Positions 6,205 through 15,486 of a stretch of DNA of 64,000 nucleotides are shown one piece after another. The position numbers and the translations under genes were made by a program. The notes under the pieces were generated by a model that did no database searches, was not told the origin of the DNA, and saw only the letters and a list, made by a program, of their open reading frames with translations. Origin of the DNA: Flavobacteriia bacterium 40-80. GTDB taxonomy: Bacteria; Bacteroidota; Bacteroidia; Flavobacteriales_D; Crocinitomicaceae. The stretch covers positions 1-64,000 of the forward strand of contig MKVF01000017.1 of assembly GCA_001899145.1 (NCBI GenBank), read 5' to 3'. The first letter of the stretch is position 1, and the number at the start of each line of letters is the position of its first letter.

Positions 6205-7614
6205 ATGTATAAAAATTTTGCTGAAGTAAAATCTGCGCTTGCTTCAGGCAGGCGTGTTGTTGACATACTTGAAGATTATTTAAAGCGAATTGAATCCAAA
6301 AAACAATTGAATGCTTTTTTAGAAGTGTTCAGTGAATCCGCGCGCCAGCGTGCGAAAGAAGTGGATGCGAAAATTGCTGATGGTACTGCCGGCAGGCTGG
6401 CAGGAATGATCATCGGGATAAAAGATAACATCTGCTATAAAAATCACAAAGTTTCCGCTTCCTCAAAAATCCTGGAAAATTTCGAATCGTTATATACAGC
6501 AACAGCTTTACAGCGGTTAATTGATGAAGATGCAGTTATCATTGGCAGATTGAATTGTGATGAATTCGCAATGGGAAGCTCCAATGAAAATTCCGCTTTT
6601 GGAAATGTTTTAAATCCGCTTAACGAGGACTGCGTACCTGGAGGATCTTCAGGAGGCTCCGCGGCGGCAGTAGCAGCAAATTTGTGTACTGTCGCATTAG
6701 GCTCTGATACAGGAGGTTCTATTCGTCAGCCGGCATCGTTTACAGGTACTTATGGCATTAAGCCGACTTATGGGAGAATTTCCCGTTACGGTTTGATCGC
6801 CTATGCCTCTTCATTTGATCAGATAGGTGCTTTTGCCAATGATCTGGAAGATACTGCTTTGGTGACGGAAATAATGGCAGGAGCGGACGAAATGGACAGC
6901 ACTTCTTCCAGAGAAGAAGTTACAGATTATACTCCGGTGCTTCCTGCCGGTAAATTAAAGATCGCATACATTAAAGAATGCCTTGAAATAGGTGTAAATG
7001 CACACATAAAAGAAGCTTTTCTGAAGTTAATTGAAGAGCTGAAAGCAGACGGACACGAAGTAACAGAGGTATCTTTTCCATACCTGGATTATATGGTACC
7101 GATGTATTATGTTTTGACAACAGCCGAAGCTTCATCAAACCTTTCCCGTTTTGACGGTGTACATTACGGCTATCGTTCGCCGAATGCTCAGGGAACAGAG
7201 GAAACCTATAAAAAATCACGTTCGGAAGGTTTTGGTGCGGAAGTGAAACGCCGTATTATGACAGGAACGTTTGTCTTATCACATGGATATTACGATGCGT
7301 ACTATTCAAAAGCGCAGAAAGTAAGACGGGTGCTGCAGGAGAAAACCAATGAAATTCTGGCACAGGCGGACTTTATCATTTCTCCGGCTTCCCCGAATGT
7401 CGCTTTCAAAAGAGGTGCAATTTCCGAACCAATTGAAATGTATCTTCAGGATATTTATACCGTTCATGCTAATCTGACAGGACATCCGGCAATTGCAATT
7501 CCGCACGGGCAAAAAATAGATGGTTTGCCTTTCGCTGTTCAGTTGATGGGAAAATTTTTCAAAGAAAAAGAATTGTTTGATTATTCAAAATTGTTGGAAA
7601 AATACATTCAGTAA
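6205..7614 (+). CDS. gatA: Asp-tRNA(Asn)/Glu-tRNA(Gln) amidotransferase subunit A
   Basis: A 469-residue amidase that releases ammonia from glutamine for transamidation of misacylated tRNA by the GatCAB complex. The amidase signature is intact. By alignment with the known spacing of the Lys-cisSer-Ser triad, the catalytic residues are Lys73 ('GIKDN'), Ser148 ('PGGSSGGSAAAVAAN') and Ser172 ('GSDTGGSIRQP'). Later 'GTYGIKPTYGRISRYGL' and 'SSFDQIGAFA' are typical of GatA rather than generic amidases. gatB and gatC are not nearby. It lies 12 bp after tatA and 3 bp before the lytic transglycosylase, in one run of genes. Confidence 0.94.
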   Translation: MYKNFAEVKSALASGRRVVDILEDYLKRIESKKQLNAFLEVFSESARQRAKEVDAKIADGTAGRLAGMIIGIKDNICYKNHKVSASSKILENFESLYTATALQRLIDEDAVIIGRLNCDEFAMGSSNENSAFGNVLNPLNEDCVPGGSSGGSAAAVAANLCTVALGSDTGGSIRQPASFTGTYGIKPTYGRISRYGLIAYASSFDQIGAFANDLEDTALVTEIMAGADEMDSTSSREEVTDYTPVLPAGKLKIAYIKECLEIGVNAHIKEAFLKLIEELKADGHEVTEVSFPYLDYMVPMYYVLTTAEASSNLSRFDGVHYGYRSPNAQGTEETYKKSRSEGFGAEVKRRIMTGTFVLSHGYYDAYYSKAQKVRRVLQEKTNEILAQADFIISPASPNVAFKRGAISEPIEMYLQDIYTVHANLTGHPAIAIPHGQKIDGLPFAVQLMGKFFKEKELFDYSKLLEKYIQ

Positions 7615-7617
7615 ATC

Positions 7618-9360
7618 ATGAGGTTGTTACTACTCACGCTTTTATTTATTGCAGCTGCAGGTAACGGTCTGGCACAGCACCGTCAGCCTAAGCCTGTTGT
7701 CAAAGACTCGTTGAGTAGCGATGTATTCATTGATCTGGTGGAAAAAACACTTTTTGATTATTACGGAGAGATTGCAAATCTTCCGAATTCCGAAACCATT
7801 TTCAACGACCTCGAAAAAGAAACCCGTGACGACATTTCTGATCAGGAGATCTGTGAGCGGATCAAAGCGATGAATGAGCTTTCAGAATTCAAATTCGATT
7901 GTAATGCCATTACTGTTGAAGCTATAAAAACATTTATCCGTACAAGAAAGTCATTTGTCCGTATTTGTATGGGGCGCTCAAGCCTTTATTTCGATATGTA
8001 TGAAGAGTATCTTCACAAATACGAGCTGCCTAAAAATTTGAAGTACCTCTCTGTGATCGAGAGCGCGTTAAGCCCTCAGATAAAATCAAGAGCCGGAGCG
8101 CTGGGATTGTGGCAGTTCATGTATGGAACGGGTAAATTATACGGACTGAAAGATAATTCCTATTTCGATGAGCGGATGGATCCCCGGAAAGCTACGGATG
8201 CAGCCTGCCGGTATCTGAAGAAGCTTCATGATATTTATAACGACTGGAACCTGGCATTAGCGGCATACAATGCCGGGCCGGGCAATATTAACAGGGCTAT
8301 AAGAAGAGCAGGCGGAAAAGTTTCCTACTGGGCCGTAAGACCTTTTTTACCAAAAGAAACACAACAATACGTGCCACGGTTTATTGCGGCTACCTATCTG
8401 TTTGTTTATGCCAAACAGCACGGAGTAACTGCTGCACCTTCTGCTTACCGCTATTATCAGCTGGATACGATGTGCCTGAAAAAAGGAGTCCGGATGAATA
8501 CTATTTCCGATCTGATCGGCTGGGGAGCAGACAGTATCCGTTATTTTAATCCTGTGTACAAAGGAACTTATATTCCTAAAACGGAACCCAACCAGTGTAT
8601 TACAGGACCATTGACCTATATCGGCCGTCTGGTAAGCCTGGAGGACTCGCTTTATAAAATGACAAACGATATTGATAAAATTGAAGACAATAATACGCTT
8701 GATCCGGACAATATTTATCCTTTGAATACTACTGAGGTTTATGAGCTTCATACTGTAAAATCGGGAGAAACACTGACAAATATTGCTGCAAAATACAATG
8801 TATCCCTTACGCTGATTAAGCAGGAAAATAACTTAACGACTAATACTGTAAAAGTTGGCCAGGAGCTGAAAATTCCGAGGAAAGTGATCAGTTCGGTACA
8901 AACAACCGGAATTGAAATACAAACCTTTGTAGATACGGTCTATTTTGATACGCTGGTGGAAAGAATACACGTTGTTCAGAGAAATGAAAACATGGACGTT
9001 ATTTCTAAAATTCATGGAGTTTCAAAAGATTCTATTATTAAGTGGAACGGCCTGAAAGACGAATGGATTAATATAGGGCAGAAATTATCAGTATTCAAAA
9101 TCGAGCAGATTTATCGCCTGGAGCAAAATACCGCACCGGTTAATACTTCAGTGCCCAATGCAGCGCAGCAACCTAAGCCGGCGATACCTAAACCAGCTGT
9201 GCCGGCAGCTTCAAAACCCCAGTATCATGTGGTGCGTTCCGGGGAATTGTTTAACAGAATTGCCGGTAAATACAACTTAACACAGGCACAGCTGCAAAAA
9301 TTAAACCCAAATGTTAATCCAAACAGAATTGCCGTAGGGCAAAAGTTGCGTGTGAAATGA
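7618..9360 (+). CDS. LysM-containing lytic murein transglycosylase (MltD-like)
   Basis: A 580-residue cell-wall enzyme that cleaves peptidoglycan glycan strands with formation of 1,6-anhydro-muramyl ends. The signal peptide ends near 'GLAQ' (residue 20). The SLT domain (about 125-250) has the catalytic Glu148 in 'YLSVIESALSP', then 'RAGALGLWQFMYGTGKLYGL' and 'NLALAAYNAGPGNINRAI'. Three LysM peptidoglycan-binding modules follow: 'HTVKSGETLTNIAAKYNV' (about 380-425), 'HVVQRNENMDVISKIHGV' (about 450-495) and 'HVVRSGELFNRIAGKYNL' (about 538-580). A Pro/Ala-rich linker precedes the last. It follows gatA by 3 bp and overlaps the next gene by four bases. Confidence 0.93.
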   Translation: MRLLLLTLLFIAAAGNGLAQHRQPKPVVKDSLSSDVFIDLVEKTLFDYYGEIANLPNSETIFNDLEKETRDDISDQEICERIKAMNELSEFKFDCNAITVEAIKTFIRTRKSFVRICMGRSSLYFDMYEEYLHKYELPKNLKYLSVIESALSPQIKSRAGALGLWQFMYGTGKLYGLKDNSYFDERMDPRKATDAACRYLKKLHDIYNDWNLALAAYNAGPGNINRAIRRAGGKVSYWAVRPFLPKETQQYVPRFIAATYLFVYAKQHGVTAAPSAYRYYQLDTMCLKKGVRMNTISDLIGWGADSIRYFNPVYKGTYIPKTEPNQCITGPLTYIGRLVSLEDSLYKMTNDIDKIEDNNTLDPDNIYPLNTTEVYELHTVKSGETLTNIAAKYNVSLTLIKQENNLTTNTVKVGQELKIPRKVISSVQTTGIEIQTFVDTVYFDTLVERIHVVQRNENMDVISKIHGVSKDSIIKWNGLKDEWINIGQKLSVFKIEQIYRLEQNTAPVNTSVPNAAQQPKPAIPKPAVPAASKPQYHVVRSGELFNRIAGKYNLTQAQLQKLNPNVNPNRIAVGQKLRVK

Positions 9361-9980
9361 TCTCAAAGGGTATTTCAACAATTATCTTTGATCTGGGAGG
9401 TGTAATTCTTGATCTGGATTATCAGCTGACACAACAGGCTTTCGAAGAATTGGGAACCGGGAATTTTCAGCAACATTATACACAGGCAGCCCAATCCGGG
9501 CTTTTTGACCTTTATGAAACCGGGAAAATTTCGACCAATCATTTTGTCAATAAGCTGCTGGACATGCTGCCGAAAGGTACAACACCCAATAAAGTTGTGC
9601 AGGCCTGGAACGCGATGATTAAAGAATTTCCTGCGGACAATCTGGAATTGCTCCGGAAGCTGAAAGAAGATTATCAATTGATCTTATTGAGTAATACCAA
9701 CGAATTGCACATTGATTTCCTGGAAAGAAAGCTTCGCAAGCACGGAGAACATTTGCAGCTGAAAGATTTCTTCAGTCATGCTTACTATTCATCCGAGCTG
9801 GGAATGAGAAAACCGCATCCGGAGACATTTCAGCATATTTGTGAGCTTCACCAATTGAATGTTTCAGAAACATTATTCATTGATGATACCGCCGGACACA
9901 TTGAAGGAGCTCAGAAATGCGGTTTAAAAACCTGTCATTTCACGACAGGAGCTTATCAGCTGAATCAGCTTTTCTCCTGA
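9357..9980 (+). CDS. HAD-superfamily phosphatase (YihX-like)
   Basis: A 207-residue haloacid dehalogenase-type hydrolase. Motif I is 'FDLGGVILDLD' with nucleophile Asp12; the position two residues later is Gly, as in the YihX-like sugar-phosphatase branch. Motif II is 'LLSNTN', motif III lies around 'GMRKPHPETF', and motif IV is 'FIDDTAGHIEGA'. The cap is helical (residues 20-85). Substrate unknown; a small phosphorylated metabolite is likely. It overlaps the transglycosylase gene by four bases (ATGA), so translation is coupled. Its 3' end overlaps the convergent epimerase gene by 16 bp. Confidence 0.85.
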   Translation: MISKGISTIIFDLGGVILDLDYQLTQQAFEELGTGNFQQHYTQAAQSGLFDLYETGKISTNHFVNKLLDMLPKGTTPNKVVQAWNAMIKEFPADNLELLRKLKEDYQLILLSNTNELHIDFLERKLRKHGEHLQLKDFFSHAYYSSELGMRKPHPETFQHICELHQLNVSETLFIDDTAGHIEGAQKCGLKTCHFTTGAYQLNQLFS

Positions 9981-10369
9981 CATAGCTCTACCAGGATCCC
10001 ATCTGTTGATTTTGGATGTAAAAAAGCAATTATTTTGTTGTCAGCACCGTCTTTCGGAACTTCATTGATCAATTGAAAACCTTCTGCTTTTAAACGTTCA
10101 ATTTCTGCATAAATATCCTCTACATCAAAGGCAATATGATGAATTCCCTGTCCTTTTTTTTCAATAAATTTATAAATCGGAGAATTTTCATTTGTTGCTT
10201 CCAGTAATTCGATTTTGGACTCGCCGATCCGGTAAAAAGCAGTTTTTACACCTTCAGAAACGACTTCCTCAATTTTATAGCAGGCACTTCCCAGTAAAGC
10301 GTCATAAATTTTTGCTGATTCCTCAATGCTTTTAACAGCAATCCCTAAATGTTCAATTTTGCGTATCAT
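9965..10369 (-). CDS. mce: Methylmalonyl-CoA epimerase
   Basis: A 134-residue vicinal-oxygen-chelate protein interconverting (R)- and (S)-methylmalonyl-CoA in propionate/odd-chain fatty acid and branched amino acid breakdown. The likely metal ligands His7 ('KIEHLGIAV'), His78 ('GQGIHHIAFDVEDI') and Glu128 ('GILVELCQ') are present, together with the conserved 'HPKSTDGILVEL'. It is translationally coupled (ATGA) to the upstream secreted-protein gene and converges with the HAD gene, overlapping by 16 bp. Confidence 0.93.
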   Translation of the reverse strand: MIRKIEHLGIAVKSIEESAKIYDALLGSACYKIEEVVSEGVKTAFYRIGESKIELLEATNENSPIYKFIEKKGQGIHHIAFDVEDIYAEIERLKAEGFQLINEVPKDGADNKIIAFLHPKSTDGILVELCQEKS

Positions 10370-11166
10370 TTCTTAATTATTACTTCTTCTTTTGTATCAA
10401 AATAAAGCTTATAAAATCCGTTTTTCAGATTGGATACATCGATTGTTCCGTCGATCCCTTTTTTGACAATCACACCATGCAGATCTTTCAGCTCGTAACA
10501 GGTCACGGCCGGCTTATTGTTTTTTATAATGTTGATATGCTTTGTAACGGAATTAGAAGCTATTTTATAATGTTGCTCAGTCATATCAATGACCGGAAAA
10601 TAGTAATACTGCTTAGTATTACTTTTAGATATCCTGAATTGATTTTTCCCGCTCAGAAGAAACGGAACAATATATTCATAATTCTGATTGCCCATTCCGT
10701 TACTGCTGATTTCAGCGATTTTAACCCACTTGTCACGGAATTTTAATTCCAGAAGCAAAGAAGATAGTAAAACTTCACTCTGACTTTGCCAGCTCAATTT
10801 ATTGCCATCCGCTTTCAGACTAATGAATTTTACACCTTCTTTAAACTTAAAATCATTCTTATTGTAGATGATCGGCACACATCCGGACTCATGATCAATC
10901 GTCATTGAAAACAATTCTCCTTTTCTGATGCTCAGTAAGGAAAGATCGACCTCAAGGTAGTTATCGGAAATATTGAAAGGGTAAATTTCTCCGTTTATGG
11001 TGATCCGGTGAATGCAGGTTCCGAAAAGATCAGCAGATAATGGATTGTTAATGATAATTTTTTTCTCTGAATAAACACCTTCAAAGTAAGTTTGCTGAGC
11101 GTTCAATCCTGAAAAAAAAGAAATAAAAACCGCAATATTCAATGCAAATTTTCTAAACGTATCCAT
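10366..11166 (-). CDS. Secreted protein with possible type A T9SS sorting tail
   Basis: A 266-residue protein of unknown function. I chose the methionine at 11166 ('MDTFRKFALNIAVFISFF') because it starts a clean signal peptide ending 'GLNAQ'; a longer in-frame form starts at 11208. The body is beta-rich with no recognised domain. The last 60 residues ('YELKDLHGVIVKKGIDGT', 'DVSNLKNGFYKLYF', ending in Lys-Lys) resemble the type A (Por) T9SS sorting domain, so export through T9SS is likely (inference). It overlaps mce by four bases, an unexpected partner for a metabolic enzyme. Confidence 0.65.
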   Translation of the reverse strand: MDTFRKFALNIAVFISFFSGLNAQQTYFEGVYSEKKIIINNPLSADLFGTCIHRITINGEIYPFNISDNYLEVDLSLLSIRKGELFSMTIDHESGCVPIIYNKNDFKFKEGVKFISLKADGNKLSWQSQSEVLLSSLLLELKFRDKWVKIAEISSNGMGNQNYEYIVPFLLSGKNQFRISKSNTKQYYYFPVIDMTEQHYKIASNSVTKHINIIKNNKPAVTCYELKDLHGVIVKKGIDGTIDVSNLKNGFYKLYFDTKEEVIIKK

Positions 11167-11232
11167 AAATTGGAAAATAATTCTAAATTTAGAATTTAAT
11201 TTTGACAAGTAAATAACTAACGGTAATATTCG

Positions 11233-12900
11233 ATGAAGAATATTTTAGCTTTCCTATTTTTACTTTTTTTCGTTGTAGCTTGTCAGGGTGATAAGAAAAG
11301 ATTCAAATATGAAGGAGGAGAAGTTTCCTTTTCTGTTTCATCAAAACCAACCAGCTGGATTCCTTGTTTTGCATATGACCTGAATACACAGATTATTTTA
11401 AATCAGGTATATGAAAGTTTAGTGGAAATAGACCAGCATACTTACCAGGTACGGCCGCTGCTGGCAAAATCTTTTGAATATTCCCCGGATTTTATTACTT
11501 ATACGTTTGAATTGAATAAAGGGATTTATTTTCATCCGAGCCCTTTATTTCCCGAAGACAGCCTGGCAGAACTCTCGAATCAGGATGTCATAAAAACCTT
11601 TGAATTTGCCTGTTCCAGAAAATATATCGAAAGCTCATTCGCTTATCAGAATGTACTGAAAGACGTAAAAGGAGCAGAAGATTTTCACAAAGGACTGACA
11701 GACAGAATAGAAGGATTGAGGGAAGAAGAAGATAAGATTGTGATTGAGCTGGAAAAGCCGGATCCTTTATTCCTGCAGAAATTAGCCTCCACTTCTCTTG
11801 GTGTTTTTTCTTCAAAATGGATTGAGAACCAGGATGCGGTTCCGCCGGGGACGGGGCCTTTTTATCTGAAAGAAGAAAATGAAAAAGAAATTAGATTGAT
11901 CAGGCATCCGTTCTATTATCTGGAAAGTGCAGAAGGATATTCCTTACCCTATCTGGATGAAGTAGTATTTAAGATCTATACAGATGACAAAAACAAGGTG
12001 GAAGATTTTCTTTCCGGAGATCTGGATATTATCAATGGGATCAACGCTTCTGAGCTGGATCATATTTTTGAAGCCCGCCGTGCAGACTTTAACAGGATTC
12101 CTCCTAAGCTGGTGTATTTCAATAACCCGCTGATGCGGACAACAATGATATTGTTTAATCTGGGAAGTCCGGTTTTTAAAAATCCGGTTAATAGGAAATT
12201 GTTTAATTATGCCATTGATCGTAATGAGATAAATCGTAAAATTGTTCATAATCAGCTTCATGAATCCAACGTGTATGGTCTGATTCCTCCGATGGAAAAT
12301 ATGTTCAATCATTATGATTATGACAAGCTTAAGAAAGAAAGCCTGGATTATAATCCTGAGCTGGTCAGGAAGAACAAAAGCCAGCTGAAAGACTACCAGG
12401 GAGATACTTTGCTGCTGAACATTCTTGACGAGCCGCAGCGCATTGCATTGGGCATGATCCTGAAAGAACAGCTGAGAAAAGAGCTGAATGTGGAAGTGAA
12501 GCTGCAGACTTTGAAAATGGAGCAGATGTTCGCTTCCGTTGATAAAATGGATGCGGATATGTACCTGATCAGCCTGTCAGCGGAATTCTCCAACCCACTT
12601 TCTTTAATGAAGCACTTTCACGGTAAGGCTGTTCCTGATTCATCAGCAGTCTCTTCTACAGTTAACCTTTCAAGATATCAGAACTGGTATTTTGATCAGT
12701 TCTTTGAAAAGGCAACAAAACAATTCAAATCCACAGACCAGTTCAACGCGATTCTGCTGGCGGAAAAAGAGCTTTTGAAAAATCCACCGTTCATAGTTTT
12801 ATTCTATAATTCTGACAACTATGTGCATTATACGTATGTTTGCAACTTTTACAGCAACATTTTGAACTTAGTCTCTTTTCGGGAAGTGTATAAAAAATAA
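11233..12900 (+). CDS. Peptide/solute-binding lipoprotein (SBP family 5)
   Basis: A 555-residue extracytoplasmic solute-binding protein of the oligopeptide/DppA family, with a lipoprotein signal (Cys17 in 'FVVACQGD'). Family features include 'YEGGEVSFSVSSKPTSWIPC', 'LNQVYESLVEID', 'YTFELNKGIYFHPSP', 'PPGTGPFYLKEE' and 'NRKLFNYAIDRNEINRKIV'. No ABC permease or ATPase gene is adjacent. Instead a TonB-dependent receptor follows after 10 bp, which suggests the pair works at the outer membrane, much as SusD-like lipoproteins work with SusC (inference). Confidence 0.86.
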   Translation: MKNILAFLFLLFFVVACQGDKKRFKYEGGEVSFSVSSKPTSWIPCFAYDLNTQIILNQVYESLVEIDQHTYQVRPLLAKSFEYSPDFITYTFELNKGIYFHPSPLFPEDSLAELSNQDVIKTFEFACSRKYIESSFAYQNVLKDVKGAEDFHKGLTDRIEGLREEEDKIVIELEKPDPLFLQKLASTSLGVFSSKWIENQDAVPPGTGPFYLKEENEKEIRLIRHPFYYLESAEGYSLPYLDEVVFKIYTDDKNKVEDFLSGDLDIINGINASELDHIFEARRADFNRIPPKLVYFNNPLMRTTMILFNLGSPVFKNPVNRKLFNYAIDRNEINRKIVHNQLHESNVYGLIPPMENMFNHYDYDKLKKESLDYNPELVRKNKSQLKDYQGDTLLLNILDEPQRIALGMILKEQLRKELNVEVKLQTLKMEQMFASVDKMDADMYLISLSAEFSNPLSLMKHFHGKAVPDSSAVSSTVNLSRYQNWYFDQFFEKATKQFKSTDQFNAILLAEKELLKNPPFIVLFYNSDNYVHYTYVCNFYSNILNLVSFREVYKK

Positions 12901-12910
12901 GAATTATTTT

Positions 12911-15370
12911 ATGGTAAAAAAATTACTTTCAGCATTTGTACTGCTTTTACTTGCTAATCAGATTTCAGCCCAGATTACGCAAACTGTCCGTGGAAAAATT
13001 GTAGATAATGAGACCAATTACCAGCTTATTGGTGCGATGATCCAGGTGATCACGAAAGATACAGCTCAGAAATATATCACCTACACAGATACATTGGGAG
13101 AATTTTCAATTCCTAAAGTACCCATAGGAAAACATGAGCTGATTATTCGCGCAATCGGCTATGACGATAAAGGAGTGACAATTGAAGTAAACTCCGGGCG
13201 TGAAACGATCGTGAATATTGCATTGCAGGAGAAATTTGAAGCAATAGAAGAAGTGAAAATCGTTTCCAGAAAACCGAATCAGACCCTGAATGAAATGGCA
13301 ACAATTTCTTCACAGCAATTTTCTGTGGAAGAAACCAACCGTTATCCGGGATCCCGTTCCGATCCTGCCAGAATGGTTTCTAATTTTGCCGGGATCCAGG
13401 GCGCTGATGATTCAAGAAATGATATCATTGTAAGAGGAAATTCTCCGCTGGGAATTGTATGGCGGATGGAAGGAATTGACATTCCCAACCCTTCACATTT
13501 CGCAACTTCAGGTTCTTCAGGAGGTCCGGTTTCTGCACTGAATAATAAAGTGTTAGCCAATTCTGATTTCTTTATGAGCGCATTTCCTGCGGAATACGGA
13601 AACAGCATTTCCGGTATTTTTGACCTGAAGCTCAGAGGAGGAAATAACAAGATTCATGAAATGAGCTTTCAGTTTGGATTTTTAGGGACGGAGCTGATGG
13701 CGGAAGGACCTTTATCAAAAAAAGGCAACTCAAGTTATCTGGTGGTCGGGCGCTATTCCACTTTGTCTATGATGCAGGGAATCGGGATTAAAATCGGAAC
13801 CGATGCTGTTCCTACCTATGGAGACGGCGCATTTACATTCAAATGGAGATTGAAGCGAGGCGGCCAGCTGACGTGGTTTGGAATGGGAGGATCAAGTGAT
13901 ATCAAAATTCTTATCTCAGAACAAAAAGAATATTCTACGGAAGCATTCGGCGAAGGAGACAGAGACCAGTATTTTGGTACAACAATGGGGCTGACAGCCT
14001 TGAATTACAAAAAATCCCTGAATGAAAAGACTTTTCTGAGCGTGACAGGAGGCGTTACTTACGAAAAACAACGGTCTAACCATAATTACCTTGTAAGAAG
14101 CCTTGATACCTTGTTTGAAAACGGCGCTGAAAGATATGAGATTTCGGTTGATTCCATCTATCCCATGATGGGCTATCGTTTCAGCATTCTTCGTGGTACG
14201 ACACACTTTTCCATCAACCATAAGATTACCAGAAATCATATCATAAAAGCGGGAATGAACGCGGAGGTACAGTATATGAATATGCTGGATTCGGCTTTAA
14301 GCCTTGACGAAACTTATTTCAGAATCCGTTACGATTTTAAAGGTGCGGCTTTATTAGTCCAGCCTTTTGTCCAGTATAAATACAGGATCACTGAAAATAT
14401 GGACTTTACAGCAGGGATTCATGCACAATATTATTCCCTGAGCAACAGTATCAGCCCTGCGGAGCCCCGTTTAGGATGGAAATGGAGATTGCCAAAACAG
14501 CATATTGTATCTGCCGGTGCCGGTCTGCACAGCCAGACACAGCCGATTTATAATTATACCTATTCCAAAATAGATGCTTTTGGGGGCAGATATTATGAAA
14601 ACCGGAATATGGATTTTACCAAAAGCATTCACACAGCAATTGCCTATGAGAAATATTTTAAAGGGAATTTCAACTTTAAAACAGAAATTTATTACCAGCA
14701 CTTATATAATGTTCCTGTCGAAATAACTCCTTCCGCTTTTTCGATCATCAATCAGGGGAGCGGCTTTCAGCGGTTCTTCCCGGATAAGCTGGAAAATACC
14801 GGAACGGGAAAGAATTACGGTATTGAATTTACAGCGCAGAAATTCTTTGACAAAACATTCTTTTTTCTTGTTACCGTCTCGCTTTATGATTCAAAATACA
14901 AAGGAAGTGACGGAATCGAACGAAATACTTCCTACAACGGTCGTTTTACAACAAATTTCCTTGCGGGAAAAGAATTCAAATTATCCGAAAAACAAAGTAT
15001 TTCAGCAGGTCTGAAGGTAACCTGGGCAGGAGGAAAACGCTACGGGTATGTGGATCGTGCAGCATCGGAATTACAAAGAGAAATCGTATATAAAGATTCC
15101 ATGTTCAATGAATTACAATTCAAAGACTATTTCCGGCTGGATCTAAAAGTCAACTGGAAGCTGAATACGGCGAAGCTGACACATGAGATAGGGCTGGATC
15201 TGATTAATATTCTGAACACGAAAAATATTTTATCACTTGCTTACGCGCCTGATCTTGCTGACCCTTCAAAAGAGCCGGTGGCTTTCAAATACCAGTTGGG
15301 CTTTTTGCCGATCTTCTATTATAAAATAGATTTCAGAGTGAAGCAAAAAGGAATGATAGAAGAGGATTGA
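12911..15370 (+). CDS. TonB-dependent receptor with carboxypeptidase-regulatory domain
   Basis: An 819-residue outer-membrane receptor. The signal peptide ends at 'ISAQ' (about 21). Residues 24-115 form a carboxypeptidase-regulatory-like domain ('VRGKIVDNETNYQLIGAMIQ', 'IALQEKFEAIEEV'). A plug domain follows (about 125-240: 'NDIIVRGNSPLGIVWRMEGI', 'AEYGNSISGIFDLKLRGG'), then a C-terminal beta-barrel. The length and the mix of repeated aromatic strands are usual for small TonB receptors. It lies 10 bp behind the peptide-binding lipoprotein and is followed by a strong terminator, so the two form an uptake unit, perhaps for peptides (inference). Confidence 0.92.
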   Translation: MVKKLLSAFVLLLLANQISAQITQTVRGKIVDNETNYQLIGAMIQVITKDTAQKYITYTDTLGEFSIPKVPIGKHELIIRAIGYDDKGVTIEVNSGRETIVNIALQEKFEAIEEVKIVSRKPNQTLNEMATISSQQFSVEETNRYPGSRSDPARMVSNFAGIQGADDSRNDIIVRGNSPLGIVWRMEGIDIPNPSHFATSGSSGGPVSALNNKVLANSDFFMSAFPAEYGNSISGIFDLKLRGGNNKIHEMSFQFGFLGTELMAEGPLSKKGNSSYLVVGRYSTLSMMQGIGIKIGTDAVPTYGDGAFTFKWRLKRGGQLTWFGMGGSSDIKILISEQKEYSTEAFGEGDRDQYFGTTMGLTALNYKKSLNEKTFLSVTGGVTYEKQRSNHNYLVRSLDTLFENGAERYEISVDSIYPMMGYRFSILRGTTHFSINHKITRNHIIKAGMNAEVQYMNMLDSALSLDETYFRIRYDFKGAALLVQPFVQYKYRITENMDFTAGIHAQYYSLSNSISPAEPRLGWKWRLPKQHIVSAGAGLHSQTQPIYNYTYSKIDAFGGRYYENRNMDFTKSIHTAIAYEKYFKGNFNFKTEIYYQHLYNVPVEITPSAFSIINQGSGFQRFFPDKLENTGTGKNYGIEFTAQKFFDKTFFFLVTVSLYDSKYKGSDGIERNTSYNGRFTTNFLAGKEFKLSEKQSISAGLKVTWAGGKRYGYVDRAASELQREIVYKDSMFNELQFKDYFRLDLKVNWKLNTAKLTHEIGLDLINILNTKNILSLAYAPDLADPSKEPVAFKYQLGFLPIFYYKIDFRVKQKGMIEED

Positions 15371-15391
15371 ATTCATTAAAAATAAAAATTG

Positions 15392-15424
15392 AAAGCGGGC
15401 AAATGATAATTTGCCCGCTTTTTA
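15392..15424 (+). terminator. Rho-independent terminator after the TonB receptor
   Basis: The stem AAAGCGGGCAAAT / ATTTGCCCGCTTT with a short loop and trailing Ts. Confidence 0.9.
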
Positions 15425-15458
15425 CATTACTTTTTTTTTAAATTACGGACAAAAAGGC

Positions 15459-15466
15459 TATTTTTG
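15459..15466 (+). promoter_or_regulatory. Promoter -7 box for the SprB-repeat gene
   Basis: TATTTTTG matches TAnnTTTG, 20 bases before the ATG. No clear -33 TTTG is seen. Confidence 0.5.
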
Positions 15467-15486
15467 CTAGCGATAACTTATTTATT

